Below are positions 8,351 through 18,792 of a stretch of 64,000 nucleotides of DNA, in pieces. The number at the start of each line of letters is the position of its first letter. Within the stretch, counting starts at the first letter, position 1. Position numbers and translations under genes: made by a program. The notes beneath the pieces were generated by a model. That model searched no databases. It saw only the letters and a program-made list of their open reading frames with translations, and was not told the DNA's origin. The stretch spans positions 1,598,670-1,662,669 of the forward strand of contig NZ_KN322987.1 of the NCBI RefSeq assembly GCF_000774145.1, given 5' to 3'. This stretch comes from Pseudomonas mediterranea CFBP 5447 (GTDB lineage Bacteria; Pseudomonadota; Gammaproteobacteria; Pseudomonadales; Pseudomonadaceae).

Positions 8351-9718
8351 TTAAGGTTTCTTGATTTTTTCCGGACGCTTCCAGCCGTCGATATTCTTCT
8401 GGCGCGCCCGCCCCACAGCCAGCTGTCGGTTATCCACATTCTGGGTAATGGTCGAGCCGGCTGCCGTGGTTGCGCCACTGGAGATATCCACAGGCGCCAC
8501 CAGGGAGTTGTTGGAACCGATGAACACGTCCTCGCCCAGCACCGTCTTCCACTTGTTCGCGCCGTCGTAGTTACAGGTGATGGTGCCGGCGCCAATGTTG
8601 GTGCGGGCGCCGATTTCAGCGTCACCCAGGTAGGTCAGGTGACCGGCCTTGGCGCCTTCACCCAGGTGGGTGTTCTTCAATTCGACAAAGTTACCCACAT
8701 GGGCCCGCGCTTCCAGCACGGAGCCAGGACGCAAACGGGCAAACGGACCAGCATCGCTGCCTTCACCCATCACCGCACCGTCCAGGTGGCTGTTGGCCTT
8801 GATCACGACGCCTTTGCGCAGGGTGCTGTCCTTGATCACGCAGTTCGGACCGATGACCACGTCGTCTTCGATGACCACCTTGCCCTCGAGGATGACGTTG
8901 ATGTCGATGACCACGTCGCGGCCCACACTGACTTCACCGCGCACATCGAAACGGGCCGGGTCACGCAGGGTCACGCCTTGGGCCATCAGGCGGCGAGCGA
9001 CGCGCAACTGATAGTGGCGTTCCAGCTCGGCCAGTTGCCGACGATCATTGGCACCCTGCACTTCCATTGCGTCCAGGGGCTGCTCGGTGGCAACCACCAG
9101 GCCGTCAGCCACTGCCATAGCGATGACGTCGGTCAGGTAGTACTCGCCTTGGGCATTGTTGTTCGACAGGCGACTCATCCAGTCGCCCAGACGCCCGGCC
9201 GGCAGCGCCAGGATCCCGGTGTTGCCCTCGGTAATGGCGCGTTGGGCTTCGTTGGCATCCTTCTGCTCGACGATGGCGGTGACCTGGCCGTCGGCGTTTC
9301 GCACGATGCGCCCGTAGCCGGTAGGATCCTCCAGCTCGACGGTCAACAGGCCCAGTTGCTGCGGGGCAACATGCTTGAGCAGGCGCTTCAGGGTGTCGAC
9401 TTCAATCAGCGGCACATCACCGTACAGAACCAGCACCGTGTCAGCGGTAATGAAAGGTACAGCCTGGGCCACCGCGTGACCGGTCCCGAGCTGTTTATCC
9501 TGGAGGACAAAATTCAGGTCATCGCCGGCCAGACGCTCACGCACGGCATCGGCTCCGTGGCCGATCACCACATGAATGCGCTGCGGATCGAGTTGGCGAG
9601 CGCTGTGGATAACATGACCGAGCATCGAGTTGCCGGCGATCGGGTGCAGTACCTTGGGCAGCGCCGAACGCATGCGGGTGCCCTGGCCGGCCGCGAGGAT
9701 AACGATTTCGAGAGACAT
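8351..9718 (-). CDS. glmU: Bifunctional GlmU: glucosamine-1-P N-acetyltransferase / GlcNAc-1-P uridylyltransferase
   Basis: 455 residues from the ATG at 9718 (MSLEIVILAAGQGTRM). An in-frame ATG four codons upstream is less likely, since the conserved N-terminus starts at MSLEIV. It makes the last two steps to UDP-GlcNAc. The nucleotidyltransferase domain (residues 1-230) has the LAAGQGTRM signature. The C-terminal left-handed beta-helix (about 250-440) has hexapeptide repeats such as VGPNCVI-like units and the acetyltransferase motif with GAGTITCNYDG. Two perfect DnaA boxes fall inside the gene (8430-8438, 9604-9612). It is transcribed separately from the atp operon, whose terminator lies just upstream. 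Confidence 0.97.
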   Translation of the reverse strand: MSLEIVILAAGQGTRMRSALPKVLHPIAGNSMLGHVIHSARQLDPQRIHVVIGHGADAVRERLAGDDLNFVLQDKQLGTGHAVAQAVPFITADTVLVLYGDVPLIEVDTLKRLLKHVAPQQLGLLTVELEDPTGYGRIVRNADGQVTAIVEQKDANEAQRAITEGNTGILALPAGRLGDWMSRLSNNNAQGEYYLTDVIAMAVADGLVVATEQPLDAMEVQGANDRRQLAELERHYQLRVARRLMAQGVTLRDPARFDVRGEVSVGRDVVIDINVILEGKVVIEDDVVIGPNCVIKDSTLRKGVVIKANSHLDGAVMGEGSDAGPFARLRPGSVLEARAHVGNFVELKNTHLGEGAKAGHLTYLGDAEIGARTNIGAGTITCNYDGANKWKTVLGEDVFIGSNNSLVAPVDISSGATTAAGSTITQNVDNRQLAVGRARQKNIDGWKRPEKIKKP

Positions 9719-9776
9719 GACTGGTATCAATCCTGGGTGGTCGATGACTGCGACCAGATGATGAGTCGCGAAAAGA

Positions 9777-9804
9777 AAAAAGGGTAGCCGAGGCTACCCT
9801 TTTT
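9777..9804. terminator. Bidirectional-type terminator downstream of atpC
   Basis: The stem AAAAAGGGTAGCC / GGCTACCCTTTTT has a 2-nt loop and a T-run on both strands. It closes the atp operon (minus strand) 27 bp after the atpC stop. Confidence 0.9.
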
Positions 9805-9830
9805 AATCAATCGCACAGAAAGCAGACGGC

Positions 9831-10256
9831 TTAGCCGCCGAACTTCTTGCGGATCTGCTGGACGGTGCGCAGCTGGGCTGCAGCCTCGGCCAGACGTGCA
9901 GCAGCAGAACCGTAGTCGAAGTCTGCGCCTTTTTCGTGCAGAGCCTTCTCGGCAGCCTTGACGGCTTCCTGAGCGGAGGCTTCGTCCAGGTCGGCAGCAC
10001 GTTGCACGGTGTCGGCAAGGACCTTGACCATGTTCGGCTGAACCTCGAGGAAACCACCAGAGATGTAGAACACCTCTTTTTCCCCGCCCTGCTTGGTCAG
10101 ACTAATCGGACCTGGCTTCAAGCTGGTGATCAGCGGTGCGTGCCCCAGAGCGATACCAAGATCCCCCAGCTCACCATGCGCAACCACAAACTCGACCAGA
10201 CCGGAGAAAATTTCCCCTTCCGCACTGACGATATCGCAATGGACTGTCATAGCCAT
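9831..10256 (-). CDS. atpC: ATP synthase F1 epsilon subunit
   Basis: 141 residues. Epsilon is part of the central stalk and inhibits ATP hydrolysis. It has an N-terminal beta-sandwich (MTVHCDIVSAEGEIFSGL) and a C-terminal helical hairpin rich in Ala/Glu/Lys (about residues 90-138). It is the last gene of the operon, 45 bp after atpD, followed by a strong terminator. Confidence 0.97.
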   Translation of the reverse strand: MAMTVHCDIVSAEGEIFSGLVEFVVAHGELGDLGIALGHAPLITSLKPGPISLTKQGGEKEVFYISGGFLEVQPNMVKVLADTVQRAADLDEASAQEAVKAAEKALHEKGADFDYGSAAARLAEAAAQLRTVQQIRKKFGG

Positions 10257-10301
10257 CTGATTGCCTCAACCTAAATTAGCGCCCGTTTCCGGGCGCCGGG
10301 A

Positions 10302-11678
10302 TTACAGTTTCTTGGCTTTCTCGATCGCTTCTTCGATGCCGCCGACCATGTAGAACGCTTGTTCTGGCAGGTGGTCGTAGTCACCGTTGAGGATGCCTTT
10401 GAAGCCAGCAATGGTGTCTTTCAGGGAAACGTATTTACCCGAGGCACCGGTGAAGACTTCAGCCACGAAGAACGGCTGCGACAAGAAGCGCTGGATCTTA
10501 CGAGCGCGGGCTACCAACTGCTTGTCGGTTTCCGACAGCTCGTCCATACCCAGGATCGCAATGATGTCCTTCAGCTCTTTGTAGCGCTGCAGCACGTACT
10601 GAACGCCACGAGCGGTCTCGTAGTGCTCGGTACCGATCACGTTCGGGTCCAGCTGACGCGAAGTCGAGTCCAGTGGGTCTACCGCTGGGTAGATACCCAG
10701 GGAAGCGATGTCACGGGACAGAACGACGGTGGCGTCCAAGTGGGCGAAGGTGGTCGCTGGCGACGGGTCGGTCAAGTCGTCCGCTGGTACGTATACCGCC
10801 TGGATCGAGGTGATCGAACCTTGCTTGGTCGAAGTGATGCGCTCTTGCAGCACGCCCATCTCTTCAGCCAGGGTCGGCTGGTAACCTACTGCCGAAGGCA
10901 TACGGCCCAGCAGTGCGGATACTTCGGTACCGGCCAGGGTGTAACGGTAGATGTTGTCGACGAACAGCAGAACGTCGTTACCTTCGTCACGGAATTTCTC
11001 GGCCATGGTCAGGCCGGTCAGGGCTACGCGCAGACGGTTTCCCGGCGGCTCGTTCATCTGGCCATAGACCAGTGCCACTTTGTCCAGAACGTTGGAATCC
11101 TTCATCTCGTGGTAGAAGTCGTTACCCTCACGAGTACGCTCACCCACACCGGCGAACACGGAATAACCGCTGTGCTCGATGGCGATGTTACGGATCAGTT
11201 CCATCATGTTTACGGTCTTGCCTACACCGGCACCACCGAACAGACCGACTTTACCGCCCTTGGCGAACGGGCAAACCAGGTCGATAACCTTGATGCCGGT
11301 TTCCAGCAGGTCGTTGCCGCCCGCTTGCTCAGCGAAAGACGGCGCAGGACGGTGAATGCCCCAACGCTCTTCTTCGCCGATCGGACCGGCTTCGTCGATC
11401 GGGTTGCCCAGTACGTCCATGATCCGGCCCAGGGTCGCTTTACCGACCGGTACGGAGATGGCTGCGCCAGTGTTGTTGACGTCCAGACCGCGCTTCAAGC
11501 CTTCGGTGGAGCCCATCGCAATGGTACGAACCACGCCGTCGCCCAGCTGCTGCTGAACTTCGAGAGTGGTTTCGGCGCCTTGAACCTTCAAGGCGTCGTA
11601 GATGCTCGGTACGCTGTCGCGTGGGAATTCCACGTCGATAACGGCGCCGATGATTTGAACGATACGTCCGCTACTCAT
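10302..11678 (-). CDS. atpD: ATP synthase F1 beta subunit (catalytic)
   Basis: 458 residues, the typical length. Beta carries the catalytic nucleotide sites of F1. The P-loop GGAGVGKT is near residues 148-155, the catalytic Glu lies in GERTREGND, and the DELSEED-type segment is near residue 380 (MDELSETDK). It lies between atpG and atpC, 27 bp after the atpG stop. Confidence 0.98.
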   Translation of the reverse strand: MSSGRIVQIIGAVIDVEFPRDSVPSIYDALKVQGAETTLEVQQQLGDGVVRTIAMGSTEGLKRGLDVNNTGAAISVPVGKATLGRIMDVLGNPIDEAGPIGEEERWGIHRPAPSFAEQAGGNDLLETGIKVIDLVCPFAKGGKVGLFGGAGVGKTVNMMELIRNIAIEHSGYSVFAGVGERTREGNDFYHEMKDSNVLDKVALVYGQMNEPPGNRLRVALTGLTMAEKFRDEGNDVLLFVDNIYRYTLAGTEVSALLGRMPSAVGYQPTLAEEMGVLQERITSTKQGSITSIQAVYVPADDLTDPSPATTFAHLDATVVLSRDIASLGIYPAVDPLDSTSRQLDPNVIGTEHYETARGVQYVLQRYKELKDIIAILGMDELSETDKQLVARARKIQRFLSQPFFVAEVFTGASGKYVSLKDTIAGFKGILNGDYDHLPEQAFYMVGGIEEAIEKAKKL

Positions 11679-11705
11679 AGCTGGATCCTCTGAATATTTG
11701 AACCG

Positions 11706-12566
11706 TTAAACCGCGGCAGCGCCGCCGACGATTTCCGAGATCTCTTGGGTGATCGCAGCCTGACGCGCCTTGTTGTAGATCAGCTGCAAATCGCTGATCA
11801 AATCACCGGCGTTGTCGGTAGCGTTCTTCATCGCGATCATCCGCGCGGCTTGTTCAGCTGCGTTGTTCTCGACCACCGCCTGGTACACCTGCGACTCCAC
11901 GTAGCGGACCATCAAGCCGTCGAGCAGCTCCTTGGCATCCGGTTCGTAGAGGTAGTCCCAGTGGTGCTTGAGTTCCTGTTCCGGGGTCGCAACCAATGGA
12001 ATCAACTGCTCCACGGTCGGCTGTTGCGTCATGGTGTTGATGAACTTGTTGGATACCACGGACAGGCGGTCGATCCGGCCTTCCAGGTAAGCATCCAGCA
12101 TCACCTTGACGCTGCCGATCAGGTCATTGATCGACGGTTCTTCACCCAGGTGGCTGATAGCGGCGACGACGTTACCGCCGAAGTTGCGGAAGAAAGCCGC
12201 ACCCTTGCTACCTACCACGCACAGATCGATCTCGACGCCTTGTTCGCGGTTTACCGCCATGTCCTTGACCAGGGCCTTGAACAGGTTGGTGTTCAAGCCA
12301 CCGCACAGACCACGGTCACTGCTCACCACAACGTAACCGACGCGCTTGATGGCGCGGTCGATCATGAACGGGTGGCGATATTCCGGGTTGGCGTTGGCCA
12401 GATGACCAATCACCTGGCGGATGCGCTCCGCATAAGGACGGCTAGCAGCCATGCGCATTTGTGCCTTGCGCATTTTGCTGACCGCCACTTTTTCCATGGC
12501 GCTGGTAATCTTTTGCGTGCTTTTGATGCTCGCAATCTTACTGCGAATCTCTTTTGCGCCTGCCAT
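11706..12566 (-). CDS. atpG: ATP synthase F1 gamma subunit
   Basis: 286 residues. Gamma is the rotor shaft between the c-ring and the alpha3beta3 head. Conserved ends are visible: MAGAKEIRSKIASIKSTQKI at the N-terminus and the C-terminal helix with RQAAITQEISEIVGGAAA. Internal SSDRGLCGGLN is characteristic. It lies 50 bp after atpA. Confidence 0.97.
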   Translation of the reverse strand: MAGAKEIRSKIASIKSTQKITSAMEKVAVSKMRKAQMRMAASRPYAERIRQVIGHLANANPEYRHPFMIDRAIKRVGYVVVSSDRGLCGGLNTNLFKALVKDMAVNREQGVEIDLCVVGSKGAAFFRNFGGNVVAAISHLGEEPSINDLIGSVKVMLDAYLEGRIDRLSVVSNKFINTMTQQPTVEQLIPLVATPEQELKHHWDYLYEPDAKELLDGLMVRYVESQVYQAVVENNAAEQAARMIAMKNATDNAGDLISDLQLIYNKARQAAITQEISEIVGGAAAV

Positions 12567-12616
12567 GTAACACCTATCAGGTTAGCAAGCGGGAGCCTTG
12601 CAGCTCCCGCTGCGGC

Positions 12617-14161
<1,545 letters not shown>

Positions 14162-14182
14162 TGCTCTGCTGCCCCTTCAAAC

Positions 14183-14719
14183 TCAAGATTTCAATGCTTC
14201 GGCAAGTTTCGCGATTTTGCCGCGAATCGAGCCATCGATAACCAGGTCGCCGGCGCGGATGACAACGCCCCCTATGAGGGAGTTGTCTTCCTCGACTTGC
14301 AGGCGCACTTCCCGGTTGAGTCGTGCACTGAGAACCTTGGCGAGTTTGTCTTGCTGTTCTTGGTTCAATGCAAAAGCACTGGTGACTTCCACGTCTACCG
14401 ATTTCTCCTGCTCGGCCTTGTACAGGTCGAACAGGGCGGCGATCTCCGGCAGAAGCGGGAGACGGTCGTTTTCAGCAACGACATGGATGAAATTCTGTGC
14501 CTTGGCATCGAACTTGTCGCCGCACACGTCAATGAACGCGGCGGCCTTTTCTGCGCTCGTCAGTCGCGGGGCCTTGAGCACGCGCTGCATGGTGTCGTCT
14601 TGCGACACCGCTGCTGCCAGGCCGAGCATGGCTGACCAATTGGCCAGTTGCTGGTGGGCCTGAGCGTGCTCGAAGGCCGCCTTAGCGTAAGGTCGGGCCA
14701 ACGTGGTCAGTTCTGCCAT
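14183..14719 (-). CDS. atpH: ATP synthase F1 delta subunit
   Basis: 178 residues. Delta joins the peripheral b-stalk to the top of F1. It has the conserved N-terminal TLARPYAKAAFEHA and the C-terminal signature with NSLIGGVVIRAGDLVIDGSI (residues about 145-165). It lies 12 bp after atpF. Confidence 0.96.
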   Translation of the reverse strand: MAELTTLARPYAKAAFEHAQAHQQLANWSAMLGLAAAVSQDDTMQRVLKAPRLTSAEKAAAFIDVCGDKFDAKAQNFIHVVAENDRLPLLPEIAALFDLYKAEQEKSVDVEVTSAFALNQEQQDKLAKVLSARLNREVRLQVEEDNSLIGGVVIRAGDLVIDGSIRGKIAKLAEALKS

Positions 14720-14731
14720 GATCGCCCTCGC

Positions 14732-15202
14732 TTAGATTTCAGCAGCCAGTTGGTTAACCAGCTCTGCGTGCGCGTTTTGATCGATTGTGGCACCCAGGAT
14801 CTTCGAAGCACCGCCAACGGCCAGGCTACCCACTTGGGCACGCAGGGCGTCTTTGACACTGTTCAGTTCCTGTTCGATCTCGGCTTGAGCCTGAGCCTTC
14901 ACACGGTCAGCTTCGACACGGGCCTGTTCACGGGCTTCGTCGACAATCTGGGTACCGCGTTTCTTGGCTTGCTCGATGATTTCAGCTGCCTGAGCTTTCG
15001 CTTCGCGCAGTTGCTGACCCACTTTCTCATGGGCCAACTCCAGGTCGCGAGCTGCTCGGCTGGCAGCGTCCAGACCATCAGCGATCTTCTTTTGACGTTC
15101 GTGCAGTGCCGCAATGACCGGAGGCCATACGAACTTCATGCAGAACAGTACAAAAATCAGGAACGCAACGGACTGGCCAATCAGGGTCGCATTAATGTTC
15201 AC
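14732..15202 (-). CDS. atpF: ATP synthase Fo subunit b
   Basis: 156 residues with a GTG start at 15202. One N-terminal membrane helix (about residues 5-25, ATLIGQSVAFLIFVLFCMKF) is followed by a long charged coiled coil that forms the peripheral stalk. It lies between atpE and atpH in the standard order. Confidence 0.96.
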   Translation of the reverse strand: MNINATLIGQSVAFLIFVLFCMKFVWPPVIAALHERQKKIADGLDAASRAARDLELAHEKVGQQLREAKAQAAEIIEQAKKRGTQIVDEAREQARVEADRVKAQAQAEIEQELNSVKDALRAQVGSLAVGGASKILGATIDQNAHAELVNQLAAEI

Positions 15203-15260
15203 GCCAACACCTCGCAGTTACGTTGTCCATCACACCAAACTACTCGAGAAATCCGAGTAA

Positions 15261-15518
15261 TTAGCCAGCGATCTGACCAACGAACGGGTTCGCAAAGGTG
15301 AAGAACAGAGCGATACCAACACCGATCATGGTTACGGCGTCGAGCAGACCGGCAACGATGAACATTTTGACTTGCAGCATTGGAACCATTTCTGGCTGAC
15401 GCGCAGCGCCTTCCAGGAACTTGCCGCCCAACAGGCCGAAACCAATTGCGGTACCCAGTGCGCCCAGGCCGATCAACAGTGCAACAGCGATAGCGGTTAG
15501 ACCAACTACAGTTTCCAT
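15261..15518 (-). CDS. atpE: ATP synthase Fo subunit c (proteolipid ring)
   Basis: 85 residues with two membrane helices joined by a polar ARQPE loop (around residue 40). The proton-binding Asp lies in the second helix ([11 protein letters not shown], Asp60). It is annotated as a proton rather than sodium c subunit because the usual Na+ ligand pattern is not seen. Confidence 0.97.
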
Positions 15519-15652
15519 CTTTCCTCCCGACTTTTACGTCGTATGGTTTAGGTTTTTTTAATTTAAAGCGGTAAAACAAATCGTTTCATCATGGCCTGTT
15601 CGGGCCCCTTCCCGTTTGACCGGGAAGGACATCAGACTAGTCGAGACTGGCC

Positions 15653-16522
15653 TTAATGGTTTTCTTCGTGCGCCATCGACAGGTAGACGATGGTCAGCAT
15701 CATGAAGATGAACGCCTGCAGGGTGATGATCAGGATGTGGAACACAGCCCACGCCCATTGCAGTGCGACGCCCAGGCCGCTGAGCCAGAGCAGGCCGCTG
15801 CCGAACATCACGGCGATCAGGATGAACACCAGCTCGCCGGCATACATGTTGCCGAACAGACGCAGGGCCAGAGAGATCGGCTTGGCGATCAGGGTCACGA
15901 ATTCCAGCAGGAAGTTCACCGGGATCAGCAGGGCCTGAACGAGGATGTTCTTGCTGCCGAACGGGTGCAGGGTCAATTCGCCGATGAAGCCGCCGATGCC
16001 CTTGACCTTGATGCTATAGAAAATGATCAGTGCGAAAACCGAGAACGCCATGCCCAGGGTCGCGTTCGGGTCGGTGGTCGACACGGCGCGGAACGGGATG
16101 TGGTGGTCTCCGGAGATCAGGATGGCCAGTTGAGGAATCCAGTCGACCGGTACCAGGTCGACGGCGTTCATCAGGAACACCCAGACGAAGATGGTCAGTG
16201 CCAGCGGTGCGATCACCGGGCTGCGACCATGGAAGCTGTCCTTCACGCTGCCGTCGACGAACTCGACCAGGACTTCAACGAAGTTCTGCAAGGCACCTGG
16301 CTGGCCCGAAGTCGCCTTCTTGGCTGCCATGCGGAAAAGGAAAACGAAGATCAGACCCAGCGCGACCGACCAGCCGAGGGTATCGACGTGGAAAGCCCAG
16401 AAACCCATTTCCTTGGCTTCTGCTGCGGAGTGGGCAAAGCCCCAGCCGCCGTTGGGTAGCTGACCGAAGGTCAGGTTCTGCAAGTGGTGCTGGATATAGC
16501 CCGAAGCGGTTGTCTCTGCCAT
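15653..16522 (-). CDS. atpB: ATP synthase Fo subunit a
   Basis: 289 residues with five or six membrane helices. The essential Arg of the proton channel is in the conserved LALRLFGNMYAGEL segment (about residue 230). It has the longer N-terminus common in Pseudomonas. The gap to atpE (134 bp) is the longest in the operon and holds no other gene. Confidence 0.97.
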   Translation of the reverse strand: MAETTASGYIQHHLQNLTFGQLPNGGWGFAHSAAEAKEMGFWAFHVDTLGWSVALGLIFVFLFRMAAKKATSGQPGALQNFVEVLVEFVDGSVKDSFHGRSPVIAPLALTIFVWVFLMNAVDLVPVDWIPQLAILISGDHHIPFRAVSTTDPNATLGMAFSVFALIIFYSIKVKGIGGFIGELTLHPFGSKNILVQALLIPVNFLLEFVTLIAKPISLALRLFGNMYAGELVFILIAVMFGSGLLWLSGLGVALQWAWAVFHILIITLQAFIFMMLTIVYLSMAHEENH

Positions 16523-16538
16523 GGTTGCCTCAAACGCC

Positions 16539-16946
16539 CTAAGGTCTCGAAAGTCTTGTTCTCATTAGCAGGGGAGCGAACCAGCTGACCATCTGGGTCA
16601 ACAGGAAGACACCGAATACAGCCAGTGGTGCCAACGGCTTCACACCTGCGAACGTCAATGCAAACAGCACTGCCGTCAAAATCAGTTTCCCCGCCTCGCC
16701 GGCATAAAAAGACCGGACGATGGCCTGGGCTGCTCGGGCGCCGGAAAACCGAAATGCCCTGTGAGCGAAATAAATATTGGGAAGCAAGGCTATCAGGCCT
16801 CCGCAAAGACCCGAGTATCCGGCGACGACTCCTTTCCATTGCCAGAGCGCCAATGAGGCGATCAGTACAACGACCAACTGGGTCATCAACACCGGGAAAA
16901 CAGCCAGACGATGGAATGGCAGGCGGTTTGGCGTGCGGGTTTCCAT
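16539..16946 (-). CDS. atpI: ATP synthase assembly/accessory protein AtpI
   Basis: 135 residues with four predicted membrane segments (about residues 15-35, 38-58, 75-95, 100-125). AtpI helps assemble the c-ring and is the first gene of the operon. It starts 75 bp downstream of the predicted promoter -10 element and ends 16 bp before atpB. Confidence 0.9.
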   Translation of the reverse strand: METRTPNRLPFHRLAVFPVLMTQLVVVLIASLALWQWKGVVAGYSGLCGGLIALLPNIYFAHRAFRFSGARAAQAIVRSFYAGEAGKLILTAVLFALTFAGVKPLAPLAVFGVFLLTQMVSWFAPLLMRTRLSRP

Positions 16947-17020
16947 CGCTTTTGCTCTCCAATGGTCGGCTGCCTGAAATCAATAACTTGGCATAATTTG
17001 TGCCGACAAAATGCGCGCAG

Positions 17021-17049
17021 AGTATAGGGGCGGTTCTGCCCCTATTCAA
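17021..17049 (-). promoter_or_regulatory. Sigma70 promoter of the atp operon
   Basis: On the minus strand TTGAAT (17049-17044) and TATACT (17026-17021) are separated by exactly 17 bp, 75 bp upstream of atpI. The spacer is an inverted repeat (ATAGGGGC ... GCCCCTAT) that overlaps the edges of both hexamers. Confidence 0.8.
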
Positions 17050-17094
17050 CTGCCGGGTAGTGATTTCCGACTGCACGCTACAAGAGCAATTGTT

Positions 17095-17967
17095 TCAGCG
17101 AATGTGCGCAAGGACGCCTTGCAGCTCATCGAGGGAGTTGTAGCCGATCACCAACTGCCCCTTGCCCTTCTTGCCATGGCGAATCTGCACCGTAGAGCCC
17201 AGCCGCTCGGCCAGGCGCTGTTCCAGGCGGGCGATATCCGGGTCCGGTTTGGGGGCTTCGACGGGGGCCGGTTTGCCGCTCAGCCACTGACGAACCAGTG
17301 CCTCGGTCTGGCGCACGGTCAGGCCTCGTGCGACAACATGTCGCGCCCCTTCAACCTGTTGATTTTCCGGCAATCCGAGCAAGGCCCGGGCATGACCCAT
17401 TTCCAGGTCGCCATGGGACAGCATGGTCTTGATGACTTCCGGCAACGCAATCAAACGCAACAGGTTGGCCACGGTGACGCGGGACTTGCCCACCGCCTCG
17501 GCGACCTGTTGCTGGGTCAGCTGGAATTCCTGCTGCAGACGCTGCAGGGCGACCGCTTCCTCGATCGGGTTGAGGTCTTCGCGCTGGATGTTCTCGATCA
17601 GCGCCATGGCGATGGCGGTTTCATCCGATACGTCGCGCACCATCGCCGGAATGGTTTCCTGGCCGGCCTGCTGACTGGCGCGCCAGCGGCGTTCGCCGGC
17701 AATGATCTCGAAGCGTCCATTGCCGATCGAACGAACCACGATCGGCTGCATCACGCCCTGGGCCTTGATCGACTGGGCCAGCTCTTCCAGCGCCTGCGGG
17801 TCCATGTCCCGGCGTGGCTGGTACTTGCCGCGCTGGATCAGGTCCAGTGGCAAATGTTGCAGCTCGCGTTCATCAGCCTGTACGGCCTGTTCCTCCAGCG
17901 CACTGACGGTGGGACCGCTGAGCAGCGCATCCAGTCCACGTCCGAGACCACGTTTCTTGACGGCCAT
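17095..17967 (-). CDS. parB: Chromosome partitioning protein ParB (parS-binding CTPase clamp)
   Basis: 290 residues. ParB loads on parS sites and spreads as a clamp to drive origin segregation with ParA. The CTP-binding ParB/Srx fold has the GERRWRA motif (about residues 115-121). The helix-turn-helix (QVAEAVGKSRVTVANLLRL, about 155-175) and a C-terminal dimerisation domain follow. It lies 9 bp after parA in the mnmG-rsmG-parA-parB operon. A perfect parS site is present at 30071-30086. Confidence 0.97.
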   Translation of the reverse strand: MAVKKRGLGRGLDALLSGPTVSALEEQAVQADERELQHLPLDLIQRGKYQPRRDMDPQALEELAQSIKAQGVMQPIVVRSIGNGRFEIIAGERRWRASQQAGQETIPAMVRDVSDETAIAMALIENIQREDLNPIEEAVALQRLQQEFQLTQQQVAEAVGKSRVTVANLLRLIALPEVIKTMLSHGDLEMGHARALLGLPENQQVEGARHVVARGLTVRQTEALVRQWLSGKPAPVEAPKPDPDIARLEQRLAERLGSTVQIRHGKKGKGQLVIGYNSLDELQGVLAHIR

Positions 17968-17976
17968 GGGGTTTCC

Positions 17977-18774
17977 TTAAGTTGGCTGGGCGGCAGCAGT
18001 GTGCAGGTTACGGCGCTGACGGCGAACCATCTCGCCCGCCAGGGCCAGGTAAGCCAGCGCACCACGGGATTGTTTGTCGTAGGCCAGGGCCGGCATGCCA
18101 TAGCTCGGTGCTTCGGCCAAGCGGATGTTACGTGGAATGACCGTATCGTAGAGCTGCTCGCCGAAGTGCTCCTTGAGCTGGACGGAAACGTCGTTCATCA
18201 GGCTCAGGCGCGGGTCGTACATGGTTCGCAGCAGACCTTCGACTTTCAGGTTAGGGTTCAGCAGTTCGGAAATGCGCTTGATGTTATCCACAAGGTCGCT
18301 CAACCCTTCCAGGGCAAAGTACTCGCACTGCATGGGGATAATGACCCCATCGGCGGCCACCAGGGCGTTGAGGGTCAGCATCGACAGCGACGGAGGGCAA
18401 TCGATCAGGATGTAATCGTAGTTCTCCCGGATCGGCGCCAATGCACTGCGCAGACGGCTTTCCTTCATCTGCATTTCCAGCAGCACCACTTCGGCAGCCG
18501 TCAGGTCACGGTTGGCCGGCAGTAATTGATAACCGCCGTGTTCGGAGAAATGCATGGCCTGGCCCAGATCGCACTCACCGATCAGGACGTCGTAGATGGA
18601 GTTCTCCAGGCCATGTTTATCCACACCGCTGCCCATGGTGGCGTTGCCCTGTGGATCAAGGTCGATCAGCAGCACCCGGCGCTTGGTCGCGACCAGGGAT
18701 GCTGCGAGGTTGATGCAGGTGGTGGTCTTGCCCACACCACCCTTCTGGTTCGCTATCGCGAATACCTTAGCCAT
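17977..18774 (-). CDS. parA: Chromosome partitioning ATPase ParA (Soj)
   Basis: 265 residues from the ATG at 18774 (MAKVFAIANQKGGVGKTT). A further in-frame ATG at 18792 is not favoured, because the family starts at MAKV. The deviant Walker A motif KGGVGKTT has the signature Lys11. Walker B lies in ILIDCPPSL (about residue 120). ParA dimers bind DNA nonspecifically and pull ParB-parS complexes. Two perfect DnaA boxes lie in the coding sequence (18284-18292, 18617-18625). Confidence 0.97.
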   Translation of the reverse strand: MAKVFAIANQKGGVGKTTTCINLAASLVATKRRVLLIDLDPQGNATMGSGVDKHGLENSIYDVLIGECDLGQAMHFSEHGGYQLLPANRDLTAAEVVLLEMQMKESRLRSALAPIRENYDYILIDCPPSLSMLTLNALVAADGVIIPMQCEYFALEGLSDLVDNIKRISELLNPNLKVEGLLRTMYDPRLSLMNDVSVQLKEHFGEQLYDTVIPRNIRLAEAPSYGMPALAYDKQSRGALAYLALAGEMVRRQRRNLHTAAAQPT

Positions 18775-18792
18775 TCTTGCTTGTGTTCCCAA

